NCBI GenBank assembly: GCA_947178105.1
Contig: CAMWXD010000045.1
Span: 1 to 34,222, forward strand
Source: an uncultured Eubacterium sp.
Lineage (GTDB): Bacteria > Bacillota > Clostridia > Lachnospirales > Lachnospiraceae
Length of the DNA stretch: 34,222 nucleotides
Direction: 5' to 3'
Part shown: one piece after another, positions 1-8,402 of the stretch
Layout of the letters: each line of letters begins with the position of its first letter
Position numbering within the stretch: the first letter of the stretch is position 1
Made by a program: the position numbers and the translations under genes
Notes under the pieces: model-generated
What the model was told of the DNA's origin: nothing
Seen by the model: only the letters and a program-made list of their open reading frames with translations
The model's database searches: none

Positions 1-55
1 GTAACGCGCGACCTTGCCAAGGTCGAGACCGCGGGTTCGAGCCCCGTCTATCGCT
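1..55 (+). tRNA. tRNA-Gly(GCC), 3' part
   Basis: The window opens inside a tRNA, after the 5' acceptor strand and part of the D arm. The anticodon stem CGACC/GGTCG closes a seven-base loop TTGCCAA, giving anticodon GCC (glycine). The T arm is GCGGG-TTCGAGC-CCCGT and the 3' acceptor strand is CTATCGC, followed by discriminator T, as expected for bacterial tRNA-Gly. No CCA is encoded. The matching 5' strand lies left of the window. Confidence 0.9.
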
Positions 56-65
56 TTTATGAATT

Positions 66-110
66 GTCGCAGGTCTTTGCAGCAGCAAGGATTTGCGGCT
101 TTTCTTTTTT
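66..110 (+). terminator. Rho-independent terminator after tRNA-Gly
   Basis: A 15-base-pair stem (66-80 with 85-99, with a few G:T pairs) closes an AGCA tetraloop and is followed by a T-rich run (100-110). The stem starts 10 bases after the tRNA end, so it most likely ends the tRNA transcript. Confidence 0.85.
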
Positions 111-126
111 CTGTTTGTTTTTCCGC

Positions 127-155
127 AAAAAAGGAGCTGCTATTCGGACAGCCCC
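127..155 (-). terminator. Terminator of the small alarmone synthetase gene
   Basis: Read on the minus strand, GGGGCTG pairs with CAGCTCC (7 pairs, one G:T) around a nine-base loop, and six T follow. It begins 13 bases after the stop codon of the minus-strand gene at 169-825. It faces the tRNA terminator, so the two convergent units are separated on both sides. Confidence 0.75.
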
Positions 156-168
156 TTTCCCAAATTTC

Positions 169-825
169 TTATGCACTGTGAATTTTCGCCTGTTTTTCTT
201 TCGCTACTAAAATCGCATTATTCAAGGAAAGCATCTTTGCATCCAACTGCGATACAATATCCGAACACTCCCGCAAATCCCTGCTGATGTATTCCGGTGC
301 ATTCCCTTCGAATTTGTAATAAATCTTATGCTCCAGGCTTGCCCAAAAATCCATCGCCATAGTTCGGATCTGAATCTCTGTACGTGTGTTTACGACGCGG
401 TCTGACAAAAATACAGGTACGGTAACGAGCATATGGTAGCTCTTATAACCGCTTTCCTTCGGATGCCTGATATAATCCTTGACGGAAACGACCGTCAGGT
501 CATTCTGCCTGCCAATCATATCCGCCACCCGGTAAATATCGGATGTAAACGAACATACAATACGGATTCCCGCGATATCATTTACATAACTGACCATATT
601 TTCAATCGACACTTCTTTGCCATAACGCTTTAGTTTCTTGCAGATACTTTCCGGGGTCTTCACTCTTGATTTGATGTACTCAATCGGATTGTACTGATGA
701 ACATGCTGAAATTCATCGTTCAAAATCTCAAGCTTCGTCCCTACTTCCTTGATTGCCGAGTGATACAGAAACATCATCGTCTCCCAGCTCTCGACATCCT
801 CGCTCAGCCTTTGTGGTGTATCCAT
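169..825 (-). CDS. Small alarmone synthetase, (p)ppGpp synthetase (RelQ/RelP type)
   Basis: A 218-residue protein made almost entirely of a RelA/SpoT nucleotidyltransferase domain. It should transfer pyrophosphate from ATP to GDP or GTP in the cytoplasm. Family motifs are visible: NDIAGIRIVC, the substrate loop HPKESGYKSYHMLV with its stacking tyrosine, and EIQIRTMAMDFWASLEHKIYYK with the metal-binding Glu. The length matches the stand-alone synthetases (about 210 residues). No HD hydrolase, TGS or ACT domain is present, so only synthesis is expected. The start is supported by AGGAGG 7 bases before the ATG. The gene is the last one of the leftmost minus-strand block and has its own candidate promoter. 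I cannot separate RelQ (YjbM) from RelP (YwaC) by eye. Confidence 0.93.
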   Translation of the reverse strand: MDTPQRLSEDVESWETMMFLYHSAIKEVGTKLEILNDEFQHVHQYNPIEYIKSRVKTPESICKKLKRYGKEVSIENMVSYVNDIAGIRIVCSFTSDIYRVADMIGRQNDLTVVSVKDYIRHPKESGYKSYHMLVTVPVFLSDRVVNTRTEIQIRTMAMDFWASLEHKIYYKFEGNAPEYISRDLRECSDIVSQLDAKMLSLNNAILVAKEKQAKIHSA

Positions 826-923
826 ATAAAAACCTCCTCGTATGCAGGAAACACTACTTGCTTTTATTCCTTTCCTTTTTCGGCCGTTGTATTTTCACGG
901 ATCTCATTTTTGCATATATTGAT

Positions 924-952
924 ATTATATCATATTTTATCAAAAAGGTTAA
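924..952 (-). promoter_or_regulatory. Candidate sigma-A promoter of the alarmone synthetase gene
   Basis: On the minus strand, TTAACC (947-952) is followed after 17 bases by a perfect TATAAT (924-929). It lies in a very AT-rich 176-base spacer upstream of the gene. The -35 box is weak (4 of 6), so confidence rests on the -10 box and the spacing. Confidence 0.45.
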
Positions 953-1001
953 CATTTTATTGAAAATTTTATAACAATTTAACAATTATTTCCATTTGCC
1001 T

Positions 1002-1262
1002 CTATTCCTCAATCACATGCATCTCAAGGTAGTCAAATGCGATAGCATCTACAAAATTATCACTTCCAAACCGCGTCTTTGCATGGCGCTGAAATTCAGA
1101 TATATTGGCATCCAGCCAAATCGGTCTGCTCAAATCCAATTCATAGCACGCCTGCTCCAGCGCCCGAAATATTTTATGCGTCCTCGTATCCTCCCCGTCG
1201 TCACATACTACATAGTCCCGCAGCATATGATTTTCTTTCCACTCTTTAAACCATATTCGCAA
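1002..1262 (-). CDS. Conserved-looking 86-residue protein of unknown function
   Basis: I do not recognise this protein. It is short, soluble and acidic at its C-terminus (ending EMHVIEE), with no signal peptide, membrane segment or cysteine motif. It starts 12 bases after the stop of the RNA methyltransferase gene on the same strand, so the two are probably co-transcribed. The start codon is TTG, because no in-frame ATG is available nearby, and AAGGAG stands 8 bases before it. It is likely real because of that ribosome site and the tight spacing. No role can be inferred beyond a possible link to RNA modification through its neighbour. Confidence 0.7.
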   Translation of the reverse strand: MRIWFKEWKENHMLRDYVVCDDGEDTRTHKIFRALEQACYELDLSRPIWLDANISEFQRHAKTRFGSDNFVDAIAFDYLEMHVIEE

Positions 1263-1274
1263 TCGTCTGTCTCC

Positions 1275-2054
1275 TTATATTCTCCTCTGCCGGTTCACCT
1301 CGTACATCAAGACGCCCGCCGCAATCGCGGCATTGAGCGATTCCAGCCTGCCGCCCATCGGTATCTTTAAATAAACGTCAGCCTGCGCAGAAGCCTCCTG
1401 CGTCAGCCCGCTTCCCTCATTGCCGATCAAAAATGCGCACGCGCCCCGGTAGTCAAAGGCGTCGTAATATGCCTCCCCCTTCAGATGCGCCGCATAGATC
1501 CTGATTCCCTGTTTCTTTACCGCAAGCAGCGTTTCCGGCAGATTTTTTGCCACATAAAACGGCATCCGGCAGATGCTTCCCATCGTAGAGCGTACTGTCT
1601 TAGGCGCAAACAAATCCGCACATCCGCTTAACAGGATCCCGGTAGCACCGGCGCCCTCAGCCGTACGGAACATCGTGCCCAGATTACCCGGATCCCGGAT
1701 GCCTTCTAAAATCAGCAGATGCGGCGGCTCCTTCTTATTTCCAAGCAGCTCGTGGAAGGCGTATTGGGGCTGGCGTACGATGCAAAGAATCCCCTGCGGC
1801 GTCTGCGTATCTGACATGTGCCCAAACACCTGGTCGGATACCACCTCATAAGCGGTATCCGCCAGCCGCTCCATACATTCCCTTTTTTGCAGGAATGACT
1901 CGGATATATACACATGCTCCAGCCGTTCCCTGGGCATTTCTTCAAAAATGCGCAGCCCTTCCGCCAAAAATACGTCCTGCTCCTGCCGCTGCCTTGCCTT
2001 TTTTGCTAACTGTATGATATTTTTCACCTGTTTATTTGCTGTACTGGTAATCAT
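1275..2054 (-). CDS. SpoU/TrmH-family RNA 2'-O-methyltransferase
   Basis: A 259-residue protein that should transfer a methyl group from S-adenosylmethionine to a ribose 2'-OH of rRNA or tRNA. An N-terminal substrate-binding part (KQVKNIIQLAKKARQR...FLAEG) is followed by a SPOUT knotted domain. Its three family motifs are visible: EGIRDPGNLGTMFRTAE, FLIGNEGSGLT and IPMGGRLESLNAAIAAGVL. The reading frame is open for 18 more codons upstream to a TTG, but no ribosome site precedes that codon. I take the ATG at 2054, preceded by AAGGGG. The architecture resembles RlmB/TsnR-like enzymes, but the exact target nucleotide cannot be told. The 86-residue gene follows closely downstream. Confidence 0.9.
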   Translation of the reverse strand: MITSTANKQVKNIIQLAKKARQRQEQDVFLAEGLRIFEEMPRERLEHVYISESFLQKRECMERLADTAYEVVSDQVFGHMSDTQTPQGILCIVRQPQYAFHELLGNKKEPPHLLILEGIRDPGNLGTMFRTAEGAGATGILLSGCADLFAPKTVRSTMGSICRMPFYVAKNLPETLLAVKKQGIRIYAAHLKGEAYYDAFDYRGACAFLIGNEGSGLTQEASAQADVYLKIPMGGRLESLNAAIAAGVLMYEVNRQRRI

Positions 2055-2135
2055 CGTACCCCTTATATTTATTGTCCTGTGCTTATCCTTATTCCTGAAA
2101 ACGCGCAATCATTGCTAAAATCCGGCATGATACGC

Positions 2136-2169
2136 AAAACAGGCCGACGCGCCCACATCAGCCTGTTTT
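2136..2169 (-). terminator. Hairpin terminator after pfkA
   Basis: AAAACAGGC (2136-2144) pairs with GCCTGTTTT (2161-2169). The stem is extended inward by five weaker pairs around a six-base loop. It begins 12 bases past the pfkA stop codon on the minus strand. The A/T flanks are built into the stem, and a T run also follows on the plus strand, so it could work in both directions. Confidence 0.6.
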
Positions 2170-2181
2170 TGCCATTCGTTT

Positions 2182-3156
2182 TTATTTGGATAAATTACAA
2201 CTAACCAGATATTCAAATTCATCTACGGATTTTCCCATCTGAAGCGCTTCATCAATATCCATGTCCATCAATTTGCCGTCCTTAGTGCCAACGACGCGGT
2301 TGCTCTTGCCCGCACACAATAAATCGACTGCGTGTGCGCCCATCAGCGATGCCATCATACGGTCTCTTGCCGTCGGACGGCCGCCGCGCTGCATATATCC
2401 TAAGATCGTCGCCCTTGTCTCCACACCGGTAGCTGCTTCAATCCGCTTTGCCATGCTGACAGAATGCCCAATGCCTTCTGCATTAATAATAATATGATGT
2501 TTTTTGCCTTTTTTGCGGTTTTCAATAATGCTGTTTACCAAAGCCTGCTCATCGTAATCGTATTTTTCCGGCAGCAGCACGTTTTCCGCCCCGTTGGCGA
2601 TACCGCACCACAGTGCAATAAAGCCGGCGCCGCGCCCCATAACCTCAATGATCGAGCAGCGCTCATGGGAAGTCGAAGTATCACGCACCTTGTCGATGGC
2701 GTCCATCGCTGTATTGACTGCCGTATCAAAGCCGATCGTATAATCGGTACATGCTATGTCCAGGTCGATCGTCCCAGGAACACCGACCGTATTGATCCCA
2801 TAATAGGCAAGCTTTTGCGCGCCCCGAAACGAACCGTCTCCGCCAATGACGATCATCCCGTCAATGCCGTGCTGCCTGCAAATCTCAGCTCCCTTTTGCT
2901 GCCCTTCCGCCGATGTAAACTCTTTGCAGCGCGCTGTCTGTAAAATCGTACCGCCGCGCTGGATAATATCTGATACATCCGTCGTATGCATCTCATAAAT
3001 CTCTTCCTGCAACAGCCCTGCGTACCCTCTTTTGATACCCATTACCCGTTTCCCGTTTGCGATCGCTTCCCGCACAACCGCCCGGATGGCAGCATTCATG
3101 CCAGGTGCGTCTCCGCCGCTTGTCAGTACGCCAATCGTATTAATCTCGTTCGCCAT
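2182..3156 (-). CDS. pfkA: ATP-dependent 6-phosphofructokinase
   Basis: A 324-residue glycolytic enzyme converting fructose 6-phosphate and ATP to fructose 1,6-bisphosphate. The length is that of bacterial PfkA. It shows the ATP-site motif GGDAPGMNAAIR, the phosphate loop GGDGSFRGAQKL (Gly after Asp, typical of ATP rather than pyrophosphate users), the catalytic stretch PGTID (Asp131) and MGRGAGFIAL. One deviation is visible: residue 132 is Leu where the family usually has Asn (PGTIDND). The gene follows dnaE by 98 bases on the same strand, the usual Firmicutes order. AGGAGG lies 8 bases before the ATG and a terminator follows the stop. Expected to be a cytoplasmic homotetramer. Confidence 0.97.
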   Translation of the reverse strand: MANEINTIGVLTSGGDAPGMNAAIRAVVREAIANGKRVMGIKRGYAGLLQEEIYEMHTTDVSDIIQRGGTILQTARCKEFTSAEGQQKGAEICRQHGIDGMIVIGGDGSFRGAQKLAYYGINTVGVPGTIDLDIACTDYTIGFDTAVNTAMDAIDKVRDTSTSHERCSIIEVMGRGAGFIALWCGIANGAENVLLPEKYDYDEQALVNSIIENRKKGKKHHIIINAEGIGHSVSMAKRIEAATGVETRATILGYMQRGGRPTARDRMMASLMGAHAVDLLCAGKSNRVVGTKDGKLMDMDIDEALQMGKSVDEFEYLVSCNLSK

Positions 3157-3254
3157 TGTTTCTGTCCTCCTGATATCCTCCTAAATATTTTTTTGCCTTC
3201 ATCCTGTATGGAAATCTCTGCAAAAACACCCACCACTATCCATCTCATCCTATT

Positions 3255-6200
3255 TTAATATCTTTTGCCGCTGTTTGCAACCTTCTTTTCAACAACTTTT
3301 ACATTATTTTGCCCGAATACCGACGAGAGCGACTGCGTAAGCGGCAGCGTTGCCGCGACTCGAAAACGCGCGCCCAGCCGTTTCATCATCCTGCGGTCTT
3401 TAATATAGACGACGACCTCATCCTGCCCGTCAGAGCTTTTCAGCTCCTCAAATACGCGCGCTTCCTGTTCTTTGTAGCTGTCCAGGTCTGCAAATTGCAG
3501 CCACAGCTCCTTTTTCGTCTCGTCAAAGGAAAATGCGCGCTCTAAAATCAGCTTGCCGTTTTTCTCCTCCTCAATCGTCACCCTGCCTTCCACAAAAATC
3601 CTTGCCTCATCCTCAAAATATTTTTTATATTTCTCGTAATCTCTTGGAAATACAATAATCTCAATCGTCCCTACCAGGTCTTCCAGTGTCAGAAACGCCA
3701 TTGTCTTATTATTTTTCGTATATTTGATCGTACGCTGCACGACCATCCCGCCTACGGTTGCCTTCTGGTTGTCGATCACCTTGGCTGTCCCTGTCTCTTC
3801 ATCCAGCAAAAAATCCGTCGTCTTTGCAGTAATATTCTTTTTCCACTTCTCCTCATATTCTTCCAGCGGGTGGCCGCTGATATACACGCCGAGCACTTCT
3901 TTTTCAAATCCGAGCAGCATTTCCTTTTCGAACTCATCCACATCTGGCATATGGATCTCATAATCCTTCTTGTCCTCTTCGGAAACGAGGTCAAACAACG
4001 TAAGCTGCCCGCTCATGCTGTTCTTTTTTTCATGCGCGATACTGTCCATAATCTGCGGAAACACCAGCATTTTCTGGCGGCGGTTGCCTGCCAGCGCATC
4101 CAGCGCGCCCGCCTTGATAAAATTTTCCACCGCGCGTTTGTTTACTTCCTTATCGGAACGGCGCGTAATAAAATCTTCCAGGTTTTTAAACACGCCGTGC
4201 TCGCCCCGCTCCTTTAACAGCGCCGTAATGACCGGATGCCCGACGCTTTTGATCGCAGACAGTCCATAGCGGATATTTCCGCCCGATACTGAAAACCCGC
4301 CCTCCCCTTCGTTGACATCCGGCGATAAAATCTCAATCCCCATATTCCGGCACGTCTGGATATATTCGGACACCTTGTTGATATTTGCCATAACAGACGT
4401 CATCAGCGCCGCCATAAATTCCACCGGATAGTAATATTTCAGATATGCCGTCTGATAAGAAATTACCGCATAAGCCGCCGCATGGGATTTATTAAACGCA
4501 TATTTGGCAAAATCAATCATTTCGTCATAGATCTTGTTCGCCACCTGCTCGCTGATGCCGTTGGCGATACAGCCCACAACCCCCTGCTCCTTGTTGCCGT
4601 ACACAAAATTTTTGCGCTCTTCTTCCATGACCTTGCCTTTTTTCTTGGACATCGCACGCCGCACAATATCGCTGCGGCCCCACGTATAGCCGGCAAGGTC
4701 GCGCACGATCTGCATCACTTGCTCCTGATAGACGATACAGCCGTAGGTCGGAGACAAGATCGGCTCAAGCTGCGGGCAGTCGTATTTGATCTCGCCGTGC
4801 ATATTTTTCCCGCGCACATAAGCCGGGATAAAATCCATCGGGCCGGGACGATACAGGGCAATCCCGGCAATGACATCTTCCAGGCTGTGCGGCTTTAGCT
4901 CCTTGACGAAATTTTTCATGCCGGCGCTTTCAAGCTGGAACACCCCATCTGTACGCCCGGTGCCGAGCGATTCCAGCACCTTTTGGTCGTCAAAATCAAT
5001 ATGGTCCATATCAATTTTGATTCCGCTGCTCTTTTCCGCCAGCCTTGCCGCACTGTCAATCACCGTCAGCGTCCGCAGCCCAAGAAAGTCCATTTTTAAC
5101 AGCCCAAGCTCTTCTAACGTCGTCATCGTAAACTGCGTTGTAATCATACCGTCTGTGCCTCTGGAAAGCGGCACATACTCATCCATCGGAAGCTGGCTGA
5201 TCACAACGCCAGCCGCATGGGTGGACGTATGCCTTGGCAGCCCTTCCAGGCGCCTTGCCATATCGATCATCTTTTTGACCGTCTCATCCTCTTCGTAGAT
5301 CTTGCGCAGGTCAGGGTTCATGTCCAGCGCCTTTTGGATCGTAATGCCAAGCTCAGACGGGACATTTTTCGCAATGGAGTCCACAAACGCATACGGAATG
5401 TCCATCACGCGCCCGACATCGCGGATGACACCGCGCGCCGCAAGCGTACCAAACGTCACGATCTGGGTCACGCATTCCTTGCCGTATTTTTCCACAACGT
5501 AGTCAATGACCTCCTGGCGCCTTTCAAAGCAGAAATCCACATCGATATCGGGCATAGACACACGCTCCGGATTTAAAAACCGCTCAAAGATCAGGTTGTA
5601 TTTGATCGGGTCAATATTCGTAATCCCGGTCGTATATGCCACAAGCGACCCCGCCGCACTGCCGCGCCCCGGCCCTACGCTAATCCCATGCTCTTTCGCA
5701 AAGTGGATATAATCCCATACAATCAGAAAATAATCCACATACCCCATCGTCTGTATGACGTCCAGCTCATATTGCAAGCGCGGCTTTAATTCCTCCTCCC
5801 GCCCCGGATAACGCTCCGAAAGCCCTTCAAAGCAAAGCTTGTTCAAATATTCCCATGCACTGTAGCCGTCCGGCACATCATATTTAGGCACCTTCGTATT
5901 GCCGAATTCAATCTCCACATGGCAGCGGTCGGCGATCTTCTGTGTATTTTCCACCGCCTGTGCGGCATACGGAAACAGCGCGCGCATTTCTTCTTCGGAT
6001 TTTACATAATACTGGCCGCCTTCATAGCGCATACGGTCTTCATCCATCAGCTTTTTCCCGGTCTGGATGCACAGCAGGATATCATGTGCTTCTACATCCT
6101 CCTTGTATGTATAATGCACATCATTGGTCACAACCAGCTCAATGCCCGTCTCTTCACTCAGCCGGATGAGCTGCGGGTTGACCATTTTTTGCTGCGGCAG

Positions 6201-6737
6201 CCCATGGTCTTGCAGTTCCAGGAAAAAATTGCCTTTCCCAAAACACGCCTCATATTTGAGCGCCGTCTGTTTTGCCTTTGCATAGTCGCCGCGCAGCAGC
6301 TCACGCTGCACTTCCCCGGCGATACAGGCACTCGTCGCTATGATCCCTTTGTGAAACTGCTCCAGTACTTCCATATCCACGCGCGGGCGGTAATAAAAGC
6401 CGTCCACAAAACCTTTGGAAACAATTTTCATCAAATTGCCGTACCCTTCATTGTCTTCGGCAAGCAGCACAAGATGATAATAACGGTCTTCCCCGCTGAC
6501 CCGCTCTCTGTCAAACCGGGAGCCTGGAGCGACATAGACCTCACAGCCAAGGAGCGGATTGATGCCCGCCGCCTTTGCCGCCTTATAAAACTCAATCACT
6601 CCATACATCGCCCCATGGTCTGTAATCGCCGCGGCAGTCATCCCAAGCTCTTTGACGCGCGCCACATATTCCTGTATTTTATTTGAACCGTCCAGCAAGC
6701 TGTATTCGGTATGGACGTGTAAATGTGCAAAAGCCAT
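3255..6737 (-). CDS. dnaE: DNA polymerase III alpha subunit (DnaE)
   Basis: The 1160-residue replicative polymerase subunit, of normal length. The N-terminal PHP domain is intact (HLHVHTEYSLLDGSNKI, ITDHGAMYGVIEFYKAA). The C-family polymerase core carries the catalytic aspartates in PDIDVDF (Asp397 and Asp399) and MDFLGL (Asp550). A beta-clamp-binding motif QLTLF begins at residue 911, and an OB-fold follows (TVGGMVVQRTIKYTKNNKT...). The C-terminus runs to about residue 1160 without PolC-type exonuclease sequence, so this is DnaE and not PolC. In Firmicutes DnaE usually works beside PolC, extending primers at the fork. GGAG stands 9 bases before the ATG. It is probably co-transcribed with pfkA downstream and possibly with the alkyltransferase gene 59 bases upstream. 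Confidence 0.97.
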   Translation of the reverse strand: MAFAHLHVHTEYSLLDGSNKIQEYVARVKELGMTAAAITDHGAMYGVIEFYKAAKAAGINPLLGCEVYVAPGSRFDRERVSGEDRYYHLVLLAEDNEGYGNLMKIVSKGFVDGFYYRPRVDMEVLEQFHKGIIATSACIAGEVQRELLRGDYAKAKQTALKYEACFGKGNFFLELQDHGLPQQKMVNPQLIRLSEETGIELVVTNDVHYTYKEDVEAHDILLCIQTGKKLMDEDRMRYEGGQYYVKSEEEMRALFPYAAQAVENTQKIADRCHVEIEFGNTKVPKYDVPDGYSAWEYLNKLCFEGLSERYPGREEELKPRLQYELDVIQTMGYVDYFLIVWDYIHFAKEHGISVGPGRGSAAGSLVAYTTGITNIDPIKYNLIFERFLNPERVSMPDIDVDFCFERRQEVIDYVVEKYGKECVTQIVTFGTLAARGVIRDVGRVMDIPYAFVDSIAKNVPSELGITIQKALDMNPDLRKIYEEDETVKKMIDMARRLEGLPRHTSTHAAGVVISQLPMDEYVPLSRGTDGMITTQFTMTTLEELGLLKMDFLGLRTLTVIDSAARLAEKSSGIKIDMDHIDFDDQKVLESLGTGRTDGVFQLESAGMKNFVKELKPHSLEDVIAGIALYRPGPMDFIPAYVRGKNMHGEIKYDCPQLEPILSPTYGCIVYQEQVMQIVRDLAGYTWGRSDIVRRAMSKKKGKVMEEERKNFVYGNKEQGVVGCIANGISEQVANKIYDEMIDFAKYAFNKSHAAAYAVISYQTAYLKYYYPVEFMAALMTSVMANINKVSEYIQTCRNMGIEILSPDVNEGEGGFSVSGGNIRYGLSAIKSVGHPVITALLKERGEHGVFKNLEDFITRRSDKEVNKRAVENFIKAGALDALAGNRRQKMLVFPQIMDSIAHEKKNSMSGQLTLFDLVSEEDKKDYEIHMPDVDEFEKEMLLGFEKEVLGVYISGHPLEEYEEKWKKNITAKTTDFLLDEETGTAKVIDNQKATVGGMVVQRTIKYTKNNKTMAFLTLEDLVGTIEIIVFPRDYEKYKKYFEDEARIFVEGRVTIEEEKNGKLILERAFSFDETKKELWLQFADLDSYKEQEARVFEELKSSDGQDEVVVYIKDRRMMKRLGARFRVAATLPLTQSLSSVFGQNNVKVVEKKVANSGKRY

Positions 6738-6796
6738 GCTGATCTGCTCCTATCCTTCAAAATCGTATATATCCGAATAAATCACTATGTTTGTTC

Positions 6797-7318
6797 TTAA
6801 ATCCCTTCCTCCTGGAACTGCCCCAGATCCACCTGCTCCAGCGCCAGCAGCGCCGCCTTTTTTTCCACGCCGCCCGCATAACCAGTCAGGCTCCCATTCG
6901 AACCGACGACTCTGTGGCATGGGACTAAAATCGATATCGGATTGCGTGCAACCGCAGAGCCAACTGCCTGGGCGGACATCTTTTCGACCCCCATCTGCTT
7001 TGCCATCTCTGCCGCAATCTGCCCATACGTCATCGTCTGCCCGTAGGGGATCTGCCTGAGTATGTTCCATACCGCCTTTTTAAAATCCGTGCCGTTTAGT
7101 GCAAGCGGCGGCATAAAATCAGGATTTTCCCCATAAAAATACAAATCCAGCCAGTCCCTTGTCTTTGCAAACACAGGCAAATCCTGTTCCTTTTGCTGTC
7201 CGGTTAAAGTAGCGCCAAAATATTTCTGCCCATCAAACCACAAGCCTGTCAAAGCCATGCCGTTGCTGGCTGCGGTAAGGCTTCCTAACGGCGATTCATA
7301 TTTACAAATGTAGACCAT
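6797..7318 (-). CDS. ogt: Methylated-DNA--protein-cysteine S-methyltransferase (Ogt type)
   Basis: A 173-residue suicide DNA-repair protein that moves an alkyl group from O6-alkylguanine to its own cysteine. The active-site motif is present as PCHRVVGSNGSLTGYAGG, with the acceptor at Cys134, and the winged-helix DNA-binding part (QIPYGQTMTYGQIAAEM) precedes it. The frame opens six codons earlier, but AAAGGAG lies between the two ATGs at the right distance (6 bases) from the second, so I place the start at 7318. No Ada-type regulatory domain is fused. It lies directly upstream of dnaE on the same strand, with a candidate promoter just before it. Confidence 0.93.
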   Translation of the reverse strand: MVYICKYESPLGSLTAASNGMALTGLWFDGQKYFGATLTGQQKEQDLPVFAKTRDWLDLYFYGENPDFMPPLALNGTDFKKAVWNILRQIPYGQTMTYGQIAAEMAKQMGVEKMSAQAVGSAVARNPISILVPCHRVVGSNGSLTGYAGGVEKKAALLALEQVDLGQFQEEGI

Positions 7319-7357
7319 TGTTTTCTCCTTTGTCATCCGGCATTTCCAGTTTTGTAT

Positions 7358-7386
7358 AGTATACCATGATTTTATCTGGTTGAAAA
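7358..7386 (-). promoter_or_regulatory. Candidate promoter of the alkyltransferase (and possibly dnaE) gene
   Basis: On the minus strand, TTTTCA (7381-7386), 17 bases, then TATACT (7358-7363), about 40 bases before the chosen ATG. The -35 box matches consensus at 4 of 6 positions. It lies in the divergent spacer shared with the DUF11 gene. Confidence 0.45.
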
Positions 7387-7501
7387 GACGCAGATTGCAG
7401 GCAGAGGCAATTACGCAGATCGTGTGTCAGCCAGCTTTTTGCAACATATATTATATTAAGGAACAAAACCTTTTATTCCAAAATCATATAAGGAGGATTT
7501 T

Positions 7502-8356
7502 ATGGCATCTTTTTATAATCAGGCAACGCTTTCCTACAATGGAAATACGACGACCTCAAATATCACAACCGGCGAAATACTGGAAGTTTTGTCCGCTGCA
7601 AAAACAGCTCTTCGCAGTACGTATGATTCCAATGAAAAAGTAACGTATATTATCAGCATCATCAACTCCGGCAACACCGCCTTTACCGGGCTTACTATTA
7701 CAGACAACCTGGGCGCTGAGACAACCGGCGCGCAGGCAGTATATCCTTTGACGTTTGTAGTAAATTCCATCCGCTATTATGTAAACGGAACACTGATGGC
7801 TGCACCTACAGTAACGGCAACCTCTCCTTTGACGATCACCGGCATCAATATCCCGGCTGGCGGAAACGCCACGATCATCTACCAGGCCGCCGTAAACCAG
7901 TTCGCGCCTTTGGATACAAACAGCTCGATTACAAACAAAGCCGTAATCTCCGGCCCTGGCGTGACAAATGATATCGAAGTAAGCGAAACAATCACGGCTG
8001 ACAATTCCGCAAGGCTGACAATCAGTAAATCCCTGTCCCCTACTACCGTCACGGAAAACGGACAGATCACTTACACGTTTATCATCCAAAACCTTGGGAA
8101 TACTGCCGCTACCGCCACAGACAACGTAGCGATCACAGACACCTTTACGCCTGTGCTGGACCCGATTTCTGTTTCCTTCAACGGCAAAGCGTGGACGGAG
8201 AATACCAACTACACGTATGACAATCAGACAGGCGCATTTGAGACCGTAGCAGGACAGATCACCGTACCGGCAGCTACCTTTACCAAAGACCCGACAACAG
8301 GCGCATGGACGGTAAACCCAGGCGTCAGCACGCTGACTGTCACCGGGACTGTATAA
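7502..8356 (+). CDS. DUF11 repeat protein without signal peptide
   Basis: A 284-residue, Thr/Asn/Gly-rich protein built of two DUF11-like beta-sandwich repeats. Each repeat has the family pattern: VTYIISIINSGNTAFTGLTI then TDNLG (first repeat, from about residue 45), and ITYTFIIQNLGNTAATATDN then ITDTF (second, from about residue 188). DUF11 modules normally occur in exported surface proteins. Here the N-terminus (MASFYNQATLSYNGN) has no signal peptide, and there is no LPXTG or membrane anchor at the C-terminus. GGAGG with a 5-base spacer precedes the ATG, so the start is well supported and the missing signal is not a mis-call. The gene stands alone, divergent from ogt and convergent with the LysR gene. 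A structural role, for example in a spore or cell envelope layer assembled from inside, is only a guess. Confidence 0.85.
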   Translation: MASFYNQATLSYNGNTTTSNITTGEILEVLSAAKTALRSTYDSNEKVTYIISIINSGNTAFTGLTITDNLGAETTGAQAVYPLTFVVNSIRYYVNGTLMAAPTVTATSPLTITGINIPAGGNATIIYQAAVNQFAPLDTNSSITNKAVISGPGVTNDIEVSETITADNSARLTISKSLSPTTVTENGQITYTFIIQNLGNTAATATDNVAITDTFTPVLDPISVSFNGKAWTENTNYTYDNQTGAFETVAGQITVPAATFTKDPTTGAWTVNPGVSTLTVTGTV

Positions 8357-8368
8357 ACAGCGAAAAAC

Positions 8369-8402
8369 GGAGGCGCGCCAGGGTCTTTACCCTGCCGCTT
8401 CC
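8369..8402. terminator. Bidirectional terminator between DUF11 gene and LysR gene
   Basis: GGAGGCG (8369-8375) pairs with CGCTTCC (8396-8402), and CAGGGT (8379-8384) with ACCCTG (8389-8394), around a CTTT loop. A run of five A just before the stem (8363-8368 region) gives a T tract on the minus strand, and TTT follows on the plus strand. It overlaps the last codons of the LysR gene. Confidence 0.6.

Noticed and set aside
826..1001. Riboswitch or small RNA in the AT-rich spacer upstream of the alarmone synthetase gene.
   Set aside because: No stable stems were seen; the stretch is explained by a promoter and an AT-rich leader.
7426..7453. Sporulation (sigma-K or sigma-E) promoter for the DUF11 gene, from CATATATTA at 7445.
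   Set aside because: The -10 box fits both patterns, but neither AC nor ATA is found at the required distance upstream.
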